Positions 1-9,579 of a stretch of DNA of 64,000 nucleotides are shown here, in pieces. The DNA comes from Psettodes erumei. Its lineage: Eukaryota > Chordata > Actinopteri > Pleuronectiformes > Psettodidae. The notes below the pieces were generated by a model. That model saw only the letters and a program-made list of their open reading frames with translations. It searched no databases and was not told the origin of the DNA. A program made the translations under genes and the position numbers. Numbering within the stretch: position 1 is the stretch's first letter; every line of letters starts with the position of its first letter. The stretch spans positions 248,001 through 312,000 of the forward strand of contig JAFBJZ010000837.1 in NCBI GenBank assembly GCA_016785225.1. The letters are read 5' to 3'.

Positions 1-1870
1 CAACTTATTCAATGTATTACCAAAAGATCATATATCACACCATGTTTTGATACTGCCTATGGCTGGCATTTGTTTCACCAACTGCCATTCAACATAATTG
101 CATTCTGCCTGTTCTCAAGAAACCTTAGGCACTAAGAAAGCTTCCCTGGATTTATTTCCTTTTTTCACTTCACAATTACTGTACATCTTAATGACATTTC
201 ACCATACAAAAACAAAGCAAAATATATGGAAAACAAAAGCCATAAACACTGAAATCAACACACAAATGAAGTCCAGAACCAATGACTCGATAATTATCTC
301 ATAAATTAAGAATAAATATTATCTCAGCATTTAATATATTACAACCATTTTAATTTTCCAATGAATTCTAAATAATGTGAGCCAGACTCAGCAAAAATAG
401 CAGAGGTGTAAGTTATCAGCTCTGTTCATGTGGATTTCAACATATTTTGTTTGCTGTGATCTCTGGTGCCTGCAGGACCATCACTATATTGGAATGCATA
501 GCTTCCACTTTTCTTTTTAATTTGGAAAAAACATGTTTTATTTATCAACATTAATTTATTTATGTCAAACTGTTCTGAACAAACAAAGACTAAAAATGCA
601 GACTCAGACGTAGAGAATGGATTCTAAAAAACACAATTTTAATGACAGATAAGGCTTCAGTACACAGGTAATCAGTCCTCCAACAAAGGCAAAATCTAAA
701 AGCAGAAACTGGTCATGCACTATAACAAAGAAACTCACAAGGGAAATGTTGGTAGGATGATCACAAGGGAACAAGTTGAACTGGTGAAGATAAACGGAAG
801 ACACAATAGGGCAGGTGCAGGTAACCAGGGAGGCAATAAACACAAGAGAAGCGGGAAGACCAAGTATGAAAATAGAACTGTATCAAAATACAACAGGAAA
901 TTAGACAAATAACCAAACAAACAAAAAATTAGGAAGAATACGGGAAAATAAGGACAATGGTTTGTCCTGTTGTTGTTATTAATAATAAAAGTTTTCCATT
1001 ATCTAAATATGAGCTATGTGGCACGTGCGCAAAATAATGTAAAATACTCTGTAATAAAAATACTGTGTGCCACTTAAAATGTGTGAACCAAATCCTTTAG
1101 TAAATATTTTCTAGTTTAGAGTTTAGTCTTGATCCGCTTTGAATCATTAATTTTGGCACCAGAAGCTTATACAATGACAATATGATATGAACATATCAAC
1201 AGGATACGCTCCAGAATACAACAGTTAAAAGATAATTAATTATCACTATTTTAGTTGATAATAATTCCATCATTACCAATTTTCACTGTATACAAATATA
1301 CTTAGTAAAATGGTTAACTGTGGTTAATTAATTAGACAACCTTGTCATTCATGCATAGAAATCACAGATATTTGGTTAAAAAACTTGGTTTAAAGATATG
1401 GAAAATTGCAATCTACAGGCCAAATTTATATGAACACTAAATAACTATCAAAAGAAGAGATTTAACCCATGACCCCCCAACTGTGGGATGAAAGAATGAG
1501 ATAGGCTGCATTAATCACTTTTGGTCCCTGGAAGCAGAGTATGCCGAAAACAAGCTCTGAAGTCTTTTCGGACATGCTAGAAAACAATCAGCTACTTACT
1601 GTAGACATCTATCTGATCATTACATTTGGTATGTGGTCATTTGAAGTGTTTTCTTCAGTATTCTCTCTGTGCAACGACTTCCTCCCACTGTACACAAATT
1701 AAGCCAAAATGCCACAGGTACATTTGCACTGGTGATGTCATTTGATTGTTGAATTTAAGGTTTCACATGCTTTTTTATTTTGTGTACAGCTTGCTTAACT
1801 GTGGCTCTAAATTTATTTAATGCAGCTTTAACATTTTGTTCTCATAGTGATTGCCAACTTTACATGTATC
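1..1870. other. AT-rich intergenic sequence, no gene seen
   Basis: This stretch is AT-rich and mostly unique-looking. The few open frames are short, overlap on both strands and match no protein family I recognise. No splice-bounded conserved exon, RNA gene or clear repeat boundary was seen. Confidence 0.6.
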
Positions 1871-2290
1871 CAGTCCAATCCAATTCAATCCAGTTTCATT
1901 TTTATAGCACCAATTCACAACATATATAATCTCAAGGCACTTGACAGATTAAGGTCAAGAGCAAGAGAGATAGATAGACAAATAGGTAGATAGATAGATC
2001 AATAGATAGATAGATATACAGATAGAGAGAGAGAGAGCAAGCGAGCTCACTGTATCAGGGAAGTTCCCCCAGCAGTCTAGGCCTTTAACAGCATGACTAA
2101 GAGATGATTTAAGGAGCCAGGCCCAACTGTAAGAGTAATAAGGAACCAATTAATGATAAGGAACTATGAGCGCTTCATGGGCCCTGATAATTGTGCCTCA
2201 CCATTAGGAGCTTTGTAGGTGAGGAGGATGATTTTAAATTATATTCTCAATGCTGTCAACAAGCTGTAGGGGAAATTTCGGAAAGAATAT
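1871..2290 (-). repeat. Teleost non-LTR retrotransposon 3' end, reverse orientation, with internal (TAGA)n/(GAGA)n
   Basis: Read on the minus strand, this block repeats pieces seen again at 9580, 12737 and 22873. They are a segment around 2095-2050 (CTTAGTCATGCTG followed by CTAGACTGCTGGGGGAAC) and a tail around 1940-1875 (TGCCTTGAG, then GTTGTGAATTGG, then a GGATTG-type end). A tetranucleotide tract at 1966-2038 sits inside it. The order of pieces matches the other copies, so this is one decayed interspersed element. The part at 2191-2290 is a less certain extension. The exact LINE family was not assigned. Confidence 0.6.
1966..2038 (+). repeat. Interrupted (TAGA)n then (GA)n microsatellite
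   Basis: Runs of GATAGATAGACA-like tetranucleotides pass into GAGAGAGAGAG. It lies inside the reverse-strand retrotransposon tail, and a pyrimidine tract occupies the same place in the sister copies. Confidence 0.85.
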
Positions 2291-3202
2291 GTGAGTACGG
2301 AGGACAGCTATGTGTTCTGTCAATCAGACAAATCAATCAGTGTCTGTCCTTACTCATCCACAGTTTGTTGTATGTATGTAAGGACAACCATTTTCTGTCT
2401 GTGTAGAAGTGTTTTTTATAGATCAATCAAGCAAGTTAAAGTAAAAACAATAAGGAATGCAGATAATGAGTAACTCTGTCAGAGCCACAGCCCCAGAGGG
2501 TCACAATAAGCAAACAGCAGACAGCACAAGACCAAAGACTGGGTTTGAAGTTCCCAGAATCAACACTTTGGGAATCAAAGCAGAGAAGAAATTAATATCT
2601 TTAGCTGAACCATCAGTACTGAAGAATGGCAATGCTCTAAGATCAAAAGCAATGTAGAAAAAAGGATGCTCCTGAATGTGTATATCACATAGGAAAAAAG
2701 CATGCTTTAAATGTGTTTCTGTTTCAAAGCATTCATGCACTATATGCTTTTGTTCAGTCTGTGAAGTGCTGTTTTTCTGAGAGAAAACAAACAGCCTGAA
2801 TTACTGCACACACTGACACATTAAAGATGTCCCTGAGCCTCAGCCTGAACCTGACAGAGTTCTCAAAAGTATAGTGACAGCTGTAAAGCAAAAGTGCTGT
2901 TAGTAATGCCTTATGGTCCTGACAAATCAACAGATGTCTGTACTATTTCAGAGGCCTGTGTTTAAAAGTGTTTCACTGACTGTAGATGTCATTTTGAACA
3001 TCTCTATTTATCGTTATGAAATTCAGTGCAATACCTTGGTATAATTACTATAAACACCACAAAAGAGGATAACATTAACTTGTTGGACATTTTTTTTGGC
3101 AAATCAACGTAAATTGCAATATAAAATCTGTCAGCTCTCTCAGTGAGTCAACTTGATTGTATCACACAGTAAAGCAGTGGGTCAGCAATTTTAGTTTATA
3201 AT
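2291..3202. other. Intergenic sequence, nothing recognised
   Basis: No conserved coding exon, RNA gene or repeat was recognised between the retrotransposon tail and the gypsy target site. Short open frames here have no family signature. Confidence 0.5.
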
Positions 3203-3207
3203 GTTTC
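3203..3207 (+). repeat. Left target-site duplication (GTTTC)
   Basis: GTTTC directly precedes the first base of the 5' LTR and recurs exactly at 8743-8747 directly after the 3' LTR. A 5-bp duplication is the usual size for Ty3/gypsy integrases. The exact match shows that both ends belong to one insertion that has not been rearranged. Confidence 0.93.
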
Positions 3208-3353
3208 TGTGATGGCCCAGGATGGGCGAGGCTTTCTGGTTGCCTCTCCCTCTCTTTTCCCTTGCTCTCTGGTGTTGACAGGAGGTGTGGCTGGTTTCCG
3301 CAACAAGCAGATGAGACACACCTGACGCTCATCTGCAAATCAGCACACCTCCC

Positions 3354-3361
3354 TACAAAAG
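3354..3361 (+). promoter_or_regulatory. Putative LTR TATA-like element
   Basis: TACAAAAG lies 31 bp upstream of 3385. Position 3385 is the expected 5' end of the retroelement RNA if the 11-nt self-priming match marks the transcript start. The same element is in the 3' LTR. The position comes from the sequence; promoter function is inferred. Confidence 0.55.
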
Positions 3362-3418
3362 CCCAGCTCTCCAGTAACTCAGTTGCCAGATGATTGCATT
3401 GCCACATCCAGCATTCTT

Positions 3419-3650
3419 TGCCACGACCACGACCACGACCACGATCCCGACTTATGCTACCTCCCTGACCACGATCCCGACCACTGCCACGTCCCTGACC
3501 ACGGCTACGTTCCTGACCACGATCCCGACCATTGCTACGTCCCTGACCATGGCTACGTTCCTGACCACGATCCCGACCACTGCTACGTCCCTGACCACGG
3601 CTACGTTCCTGACCACGATCCCGACCACTGCTACATCCCCGACCACGACT
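3419..3650 (+). repeat. LTR-internal tandem repeat, 30-bp and 18-bp modules forming a 48-bp unit
   Basis: Alternating modules of 30 bp (starting TGACCACGATCCCGACCA) and 18 bp (TGACCACGGCTACGTTCC) form a 48-bp composite unit. About five 30-bp and three 18-bp modules are visible. The homologous array in the 3' LTR (about 8418-8576) is shorter and holds a hybrid module. All lengths are multiples of three, which keeps several frames open and generates artefactual Asp-His-rich or Arg-Gly-rich open frames. Confidence 0.9.
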
Positions 3651-3746
3651 ACGTCTACGCCAACCTCCCGGAAGAGTCGGCACCAGCTACACCACGTGTG
3701 CGACTCTTCAGGGATTTACCTTGCACTATTTCCCTTGCTGGTAACC

Positions 3747-3752
3747 AATAAA
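3747..3752 (+). terminator. 5' LTR polyadenylation signal AATAAA
   Basis: AATAAA lies about 60 bp before the LTR end and is repeated at 8671-8676 in the 3' LTR. In the 3' copy it would end the element's RNA. Confidence 0.7.
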
Positions 3753-3813
3753 ACCTCAAACTGAGTGCCTCTGGTCTCCTGCCCTTTCTGGTCCAAAAAC
3801 ACCGCCGTGTCAG

Positions 3814-3824
3814 AATCATCTGGC
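3814..3824 (+). other. Self-priming primer-binding site (11 nt)
   Basis: AATCATCTGGC begins two bases after the 5' LTR. Its reverse complement, GCCAGATGATT, occurs inside the LTR at 3385-3395 and again at 8381-8391. The match is exactly 11 nt and breaks on both sides. Tf1-like and sushi-like chromoviruses are known to prime minus-strand synthesis with the 5' end of their own RNA rather than a host tRNA. I saw no tRNA 3'-end complement starting directly at the LTR edge. This also fixes the likely transcript start at 3385. Confidence 0.8.
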
Positions 3825-3828
3825 CAAA

Positions 3829-4934
3829 ATGGACCAGGCGGAGACCAAGCGCCTCCAGCACACCTTGGCCGCACAAGGCGCGCTTCTCGGCCAGCATGAA
3901 TCAGCCCTGACAAGAGCTCTGGAGACATTACAACAACTGGCCTCCAGCGTGACCCGGCTCGACGGACAAATGGGTCACGTCTCCTCACAACTCACCTGCC
4001 TCTCGACCTCCGGAGTCCTGTCTGCTCCGCCGGCCGCCGCCTCATCTGCTCCCTCACCACTGGCGGCTCCTCCGAGACCATCTACTTCCTCACCCCGAGA
4101 GCCCTACATCCCAATCCCAGCCAGGTACACAGGGGACCTAGGGACATGCGCAGAGTTCCTGCACCAGTGTGCCCTGGTTTTTAGCCAGCAGCCGGCAACC
4201 TACGCCACTGACCAGTCCAAAATAGCATTCGCCATGAGTCTTTGTGCTGGCAAAGCTGCTTCGTGGACTTTGGCCCTCACGCTACGCGAGCCCTCTCGGA
4301 CTACAGGGAATTCGCAGCAGAGATGCGGAGGGTTTTTGATCAGCCGGTCCGGGGAAAGGAAGCAGTAAACCGGCTCTTGTCACTCCGCCAGGGCACGGAC
4401 TCTGTCTCCCAGTACGCACTTGACTTCCGCATTCTAGCCACAGAGTGCGGCTGGGATCAGTTAGCCCTACAGGGCATCTTCCTGAGGGGGTTGTCGGATG
4501 AGCTCCGGGACGAACTAGCGGCTCGAGACGAAACAGGCTCGCTAGAGGAGCTCATCCAGTTAGCCACCCGATTGGACAACCGACTCAGGGAGAGACGGAG
4601 GGAAAAGGAGGAGGCGCGGAAGCCATGGCGGTCCGCTTCCACCGCCAGCTTTTCCCAGCACCCCGCCAGAGCGACAGAGTACGTCGGTGCTCACCCAGCA
4701 GAGACTACACGTCTACGACCCAGTGTGGAGGAGTCCATGCAGCTGGGTCGGACCCGACTGTCATCCGTGGAGCGACAACGCCGCAACCGCCTGGGGCTAT
4801 GTTTTTACTGCGGCCAGGGGGAACACCTCCGGGCCGGGTGTCCGGACTTACCCCAGCGGCGGCGCGCTCCAACCAGCGAAGCCTCACAAGAGAGCCGGTC
4901 TGCCCAGTCCTCGTTCTCCCTGGAAGGTAAGTGA
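3829..4934 (+). pseudogene. gag of sushi-type gypsy element, frameshifted
   Basis: The start ATG at 3829 lies 5 bp after the primer-binding site. The N-terminal part is Gln/Leu-rich with a likely coiled coil, followed by an Ala/Pro/Ser-rich linker and a capsid-like region. A retroviral zinc knuckle of form CX2CX4HX4C lies near the C-terminus (about 4800-4845, CFYCGQGEH). The reading frame changes within about 4260-4300: the N-terminal open frame continues to 4368, whereas the capsid and knuckle part is carried by a different frame to a TGA at 4932-4934. An indel therefore breaks gag. The host Gag-derived RTL/PEG10 genes come from this family, but this copy keeps its LTRs and is simply a dead element. 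Confidence 0.88.
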
Positions 4935-7900
4935 TTCCAGGTAGAAGGCATGTTGCGCTGGCGAGATGCGGACCTATCCGTCCAGGTACTGGTAGACTCG
5001 GGGGGCCGATGACAATTTTATTGATGAGGAACTGGTCAGCCAAGCAAACATTCCCACGCTAACCCTCGCGAGCCCAAAAAAGGTGTTGGCGTTAGACGGC
5101 CGGCATTTAGCCAGGGTAACCCACTGCACCAAAGTCATTTCCCTCACGATCTCTCGAAACCATCATGAGCACATAGAACTGTACGTGATTCCCTCGCCCT
5201 CTACCCGCGTCGTGGTAGGGTTACCCTGGCTGAAGAAACTTAATCCACAAATCGATTGGTGCGCTGGCTCCATAACTAGCTGGAGCCTCTTTTGCCATGC
5301 TAATTGCCTCCGTTCCGCTATTCCTCCTAGTCCTCCATCCACTCTGAGCCCTCCAGAAGAGATTGATCTAACAGGCGTTCCCAGTGAATACCATGACCTA
5401 AAGTTAGACAAGGCCCTCTCCCTACCACCCCACAGACCATATGACTGTGCAATTGACCTGCTCCCAGGGGCTTCACTCCCAACAAGGAAGCTCTACAAAC
5501 TCTCCAAGCCAGAAAAAGAATCTATGGAGGCCTACATTCAGGATTCCCTGGCTGCAGGCCTCATCAGGCCCTCATCATCTCCACTGGGGGCTGGTGCCTT
5601 TTTCGTGGAGAAGGACGGGTCCTTGCGCCCATGTATAGATTACACCGGCCTGAATGAGGCTACAATAAAGAACAAATACCCCCTACTTCTGATTGACTCA
5701 GCTTTCGCCCCCTCCATGATTCTATGATTTTCACTAAGCTAGACTTAAGAAATGCGTATCACTTGGTGAGAATTAGGGAAGGCAATGTGTGGAAAACCGG
5801 ATTTAATACTCACCTGGGGCACTTTGAATATCAGGTAATGCCTTTTTGGCCTAACAAACGCACCGGCAGTTTTCCAGGCTTTGGTCAATGACGTTCTCCG
5901 CGATATGCTGAATAGATTTGTTTTTGTGTACCTGGATGACATCTTAATTTTTTCAAAGAGTGTCGAGGAGCATATATCTCATGTCAGAACAGTATTGCAG
6001 AGATTGTTGGAAAACAAGCTTTACGTAAAGGCAGAGAAGTGTGAATTCAGCGTCCTGGCGGTGTCCTTCCTAGGGTTCATTATTGAACAGGGACAATTAA
6101 GACCTGACCCCATCAAGATTAACGCGATACTAGAGTGGCCAGTCCCGACCACACGCAAACACCTTCAGAGGTTCCTGGGGTTTGCCAACTTTTACAGACG
6201 CTTTATTAAGAACTATAGCAGGTTGGCAGCCCCATTAACACGTCTAACATCACCAAAGATGGCGTATGAATGGTCCTCAGCAGCCCAGGCAGCATTTGAC
6301 AATCTCAAAGAGAAATTCTCTAGAGCCCCTGTTCTAGTTCATCCAGATCCAAAGCTGCAGTTCATAGTGGAGGTCGATGCCTCTGACTCAGGAGTGGGAG
6401 CTGTCCTCTCCCAGCGATCTCCAAGCGACCAGAAGCTCCATCCCTGTGCCTACTTCTCCAGATGCCTCTCCCCAGCTGAACAGAACTACGATGTGGGAAA
6501 CCGGGAGCTCCTTGCAGTGGTGGTGGCCCTGCAAGAATGGAGACACTGGCTTGAGGGTGCGGAACACCCATTCATTGTATGGACTGACCACAAAAACCTG
6601 GCGTACCTACGCTCGGCTCGCAGGCTAAACCCTCGCCAGGCACGGTGGGCACTTTTCTTGGGTAGGTTTAATTACACCCTGACTTACTGCCCAGGCTCCC
6701 GAAACACTAAGCCTGATGCTCTGTCACGCCAGTTTTCATCCCCAGCTGAGGAGAACCCCATGGAGACAATCGTCCCGTCCTCCTGCGTGGTTGGAGCGGC
6801 CAGGTGGGAGATCGAACGAAGGTTCAAGACGCCCTCCAAGGGCATGCGGTGCCTGAGCAGTGCCCAGGAGACTGGCTCTTTGTTTCTCCTGCTGTTAGGT
6901 CGTCAGTTCTCCAGTGGGGTCATTCATCCAAGGTGGCCTGCCATCCGGGGTACCACCGGACCCTAGCTCTGCTTCGGCAGAGATTCTGGTGGCCATCCAT
7001 GTCAGCTGACACCAGGGAGTTCGTCTCAGCCTCCTCCGTCTGCGCCTGAAGCAAGTCATCCCACCGTGCTCCAGCTGGTTTCCTCTGTCCCTTGCCAATA
7101 CCTCATCGTCCTTGGTCACACGTGGCGGTGGACTTCGTTACGGGTTTGCCCCCATCAGAGGGAAATACGGTCATTCTGACTCTCGTCGATCGCTTTTCCA
7201 AGTCTGTCCATTTTGTACCCCTTCCTAAGCTTCACTCAGCATTAGAAACGGCTAATCTTCTTGTATTGCATCTTTTTCGCCTCCATGGTATCCCCCAGGA
7301 TATTGTCTCTGACCGGGGTCCCCAGTTCGCGTCCCAAGTCTGGAGGCTTCCTTTCAAGCTCTGGGGGCTTCGGCCAGCCTCTTCTCTGGCTACCACCCTC
7401 AAACCAACGGCCAGACGGAGTGGGCCAACCAAGACTTGGGGGCAGCCCTACGATGTGTGGCTTTTCGTCTGCCAGCCTCCTGGTCCATGCACCTGCCTTG
7501 GGTCGAATACGCCCACAACTCTCTGGTCACCTCCGCCACAGGAATGTCCCCTTTCATGGTCTCTCAGGGGTACCAACCACCCTTATTCCCAAGCCAGGAA
7601 GCCGAAGTGGCAGTCCCATCAGTACAAGCTCATCTACGTCGTGCCCGCCAAGTCTGGCGGGAAGCCCGAGCAGCCTTGTTGAGAACGGACACCCGAAACC
7701 AACGGCTGGCGGACCGACATCGGACCCCAGCTCCGGAATACCAGGTCGGGCAAGAGGTTTGGCTCTCGTCACGTGACCTGCCACTTCAGACTGAGTCACG
7801 CAAACTCACCCCCAGATATATCGGCCCCTACCCAATCGAACGCATCATCAACCCCACTGCTGTGAAGCTAAGGCTCCCTCCGGCTTTAAAAGTCCACCCG

Positions 7901-8191
7901 ACTTTCCATGTGTCTCTGCTAAAGCCGGTTGTAAGGAGCCCTTTAAGCCCGCCAGCCGAACCCCCTCCACCCCCCCAGCTCATCGACGGCCACCCTGCTT
8001 TTAGGGTCTGCCGCCTGCTGGATGTACGCAGGCGGGGCCGTGGGTTCCAGTACCTTGTGGACTGGGAGGGGTACGGTCCAGAAGAGAGGTCTTGGGTCAG
8101 CAAGAGCCTCATCCTGGACCCGGAGCTGCTCACGGACTTCTGCCGGGAGTTCCCGGACAAGCCCGGTAGGCCGCCAGGGGGCGTCCGTTGA
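4935..8191 (+). pseudogene. pol (protease, RT, RNase H, integrase, chromodomain), multiply broken
   Basis: Visible modules in order: an aspartic protease Asp-Ser-Gly site (4995-5003); reverse transcriptase with a YLDD active site (about 5929-5940); RNase H with VDASDSGVGAVLS (about 6370-6410); an integrase zinc-binding region (about 6925-7049), a catalytic core and a GPY/F-like module (about 7800-7930); and a chromodomain at the end (about 8005-8130, YLVDWEGYG). Frame changes occur in the G-run at 5000-5005, near 5700-5727, near 5840-5880, near 6830-6890 and near 7345-7400. A TGA at 7047-7049 interrupts the integrase N-terminus, where the first expected cysteine of the zinc site also reads as Ser. 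The final 250 codons, including the chromodomain, are open. The first part of pol is in the same frame as the end of gag, across the single TGA at 4932. Confidence 0.92.
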
Positions 8192-8202
8192 GGGGGGGGT
8201 AC
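8189..8202 (+). other. Polypurine tract before the 3' LTR
   Basis: A purine run of GAGGGGGGGG (8190-8199) followed by TAC directly precedes the 3' LTR. It is the expected primer for plus-strand DNA synthesis in LTR retroelements. The pol stop codon (TGA, 8189-8191) overlaps its start. Confidence 0.8.
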
Positions 8203-8742
8203 TGTGATGGCCCAGGATGGGCGTGGCTTTCTGGTTGCCTCTCCCCTCTCTTTTCCCTTGCTCTCAGGTGTTGACAGGAGGCGTGGCTGGTTTCCCAAAC
8301 AAGCAGATGAGACACACCTGACGCTCATCTGCAAATCAGCACACCTCCCTACAAAAGCCCAGCTCTCCAGTAACTCAGTTGCCAGATGATTGCATTGCCA
8401 CATCCAGTGTTCTTTGCCACGACCACGACCACGATCCCGACTTCTGCTACGTCCCTGACCACGATCCCGACCACGGCTACGTTCCTGACCACGATCCCGA
8501 CCATTGCTACGTCCCTGACCACGGCTACGTTCCTGACCACGATCCCGACCACTGCTACGTCCCCGACCACGACTACGTCTACGCCAACCTCCCAGAAGAG
8601 TCGGCACCAGCTACACCACGTGTGCGACTCTTCAGGGATTTACCTTGCACTATTTCCCTTGCTGGTAACCAATAAAACTTCGAACTGAGTGCCTCTGGTC
8701 TCCTGCTGGTCTCCTTTCTGGTCCAAAAACACCGCCGTGTCA
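8203..8742 (+). repeat. 3' LTR (540 bp)
   Basis: It matches the 5' LTR from TGTGATGG to GTGTCA, including the TATA-like element, the internal 11-nt priming site (8381-8391) and AATAAA (8671-8676). It differs by few substitutions, by fewer tandem modules, and by a small insertion near 8700 that repeats TGGTCTCCT. The copy ends at the right GTTTC target duplication. Confidence 0.93.
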
Positions 8743-8747
8743 GTTTC
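8743..8747 (+). repeat. Right target-site duplication (GTTTC)
   Basis: It is identical to 3203-3207 and marks the right edge of the gypsy insertion. Confidence 0.93.
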
Positions 8748-9455
8748 CATGCTAACATTTGTTCATTAGCAGCAAACATATTTTTTATTTTAATCTTAAC
8801 AATCAGAAATTTTCATGAACTGATAGAACAAAATGACAGGTCAGGGGACTAAAGTTAACACAAGTCACCCTCTGAGTGAGCATGAATGTGATGAGACACC
8901 CCACCATAGACTCTCCTCTTCAGCCTTACCATGACACTGGCATATTTTCCTCGAAAGCATATTTCAAAGAATGCCATAGTTTCCCAGTTGAAAATGTATG
9001 GAGGTCATAATGGTCACTGTGGCAACACTTCAGCACAGAAGTCACAGAAGAAGAGAATTCAAGAGTCTCAGGATCAAACAGCAAATTCATTTATGAGCAG
9101 CAAGGCCCACATCAGCGACTATCTGTCCACACAATGTGATCATTCTCATTCTACACTGTATGGAATTTTTCATGCTAATTTTATTCAGCAAATTTACTTT
9201 CTAATTTATAAAACTTCATCAAACCCAAAGTGCTATGATACAGTGTGAAACTATTGTACAACAAAAGCTTTTGTCTTGAAAAATATATTGGTTTTGTCCT
9301 TAATTACCTTACATGTAAACACAGACATGGCTGGATTACCCTGCTTTTAGGTAGTACTGTAGGCTCCACTTACAGCACTGTAGTACAGCAAAGTCTCAGA
9401 CAAACTTGCCTATAATCACATTACTTAAGACAACTGACATACAATAAAACCTGGC
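8748..9455. other. Intergenic sequence, nothing recognised
   Basis: Unique-looking AT-rich sequence. A 105-codon open frame at 8931-9248 has no recognisable motif, no splice context and ordinary AT-rich composition, so I do not call it a gene. Confidence 0.5.
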
Positions 9456-9521
9456 ATCAGTAGGTGTTGGTCAAAAGGACTGTGTACACTCACACAGTCC
9501 ATTTGACCAACACCTACTGAT
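9456..9521 (+). repeat. Near-perfect foldback hairpin: 30-bp arms, 6-nt loop
   Basis: Positions 9456-9485 are the reverse complement of 9492-9521 with a single mismatch (9501), separated by the 6-nt loop ACACTC. The pairing stops sharply at both outer edges. The length (66 nt) is in the range of a microRNA precursor, but the arms are more perfect and the loop shorter than usual. It could instead be a recent foldback or MITE remnant, and no flanking duplication was obvious. Function is unknown. Confidence 0.8.
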
Positions 9522-9579
9522 AAGCATCGAAGATCACCTGCTATTTTGGTTCATGTAGGTGCAGCATACTCTATGTGTG

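Larger units (their letters stand above)
3208..3812 (+). repeat. 5' LTR (605 bp) with internal tandem repeat
   Basis: It starts TGTGATGG and ends GTGTCA, so it has TG...CA termini. A TATA-like TACAAAAG (3354-3361) sits about 31 bp before the inferred transcript start at 3385, and a polyadenylation signal AATAAA lies at 3747-3752. Between them is a tandem array (about 3419-3650). An inverted repeat with 9-bp arms (3307-3315 and 3328-3336) sits in U3 and is also present in the 3' LTR. This LTR is 65 bp longer than the 3' one, mainly because it has more tandem units. Long open frames cross the array on both strands because its units are multiples of three; I do not regard them as genes. Confidence 0.93.
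3208..8742 (+). mobile_element. Ty3/gypsy LTR retrotransposon, sushi-type chromovirus, degenerate full-length copy
   Basis: Order seen: 5' LTR, self-priming type primer-binding site, gag with a CCHC knuckle, protease, reverse transcriptase, RNase H, integrase with a GPY/F-like module, C-terminal chromodomain, purine tract, 3' LTR. The copy is bounded by a 5-bp target duplication. Gag-to-integrase order and the chromodomain place it among vertebrate chromoviruses of the sushi group, from which the mammalian PEG10/RTL gag-like genes are thought to derive. Several frame changes and at least one nonsense codon interrupt gag and pol, so this copy should be unable to move by itself. The LTRs are still closely similar and the target duplication is exact, which suggests a fairly recent insertion. 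LTR divergence was not calculated. Confidence 0.95.

Noticed and set aside
3162..3751. Long open frames on both strands encoding Asp-His-rich or Arg-Gly-rich repeats in the 5' LTR
   Set aside because: They are produced by the 48-bp composite tandem repeat, whose length is a multiple of three. The same happens in the 3' LTR, and no start context or conserved product supports a gene.
3813..3830. Host-tRNA primer-binding site for the gypsy element
   Set aside because: No TGG-starting tRNA 3'-end complement begins at the LTR edge. The 11-nt match to the LTR itself explains this site better.
7828..8688. Reverse-strand 259-codon frame and forward frames in the 3' LTR
   Set aside because: Shadow of the pol C-terminus and the LTR tandem repeat. 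No independent protein signature.
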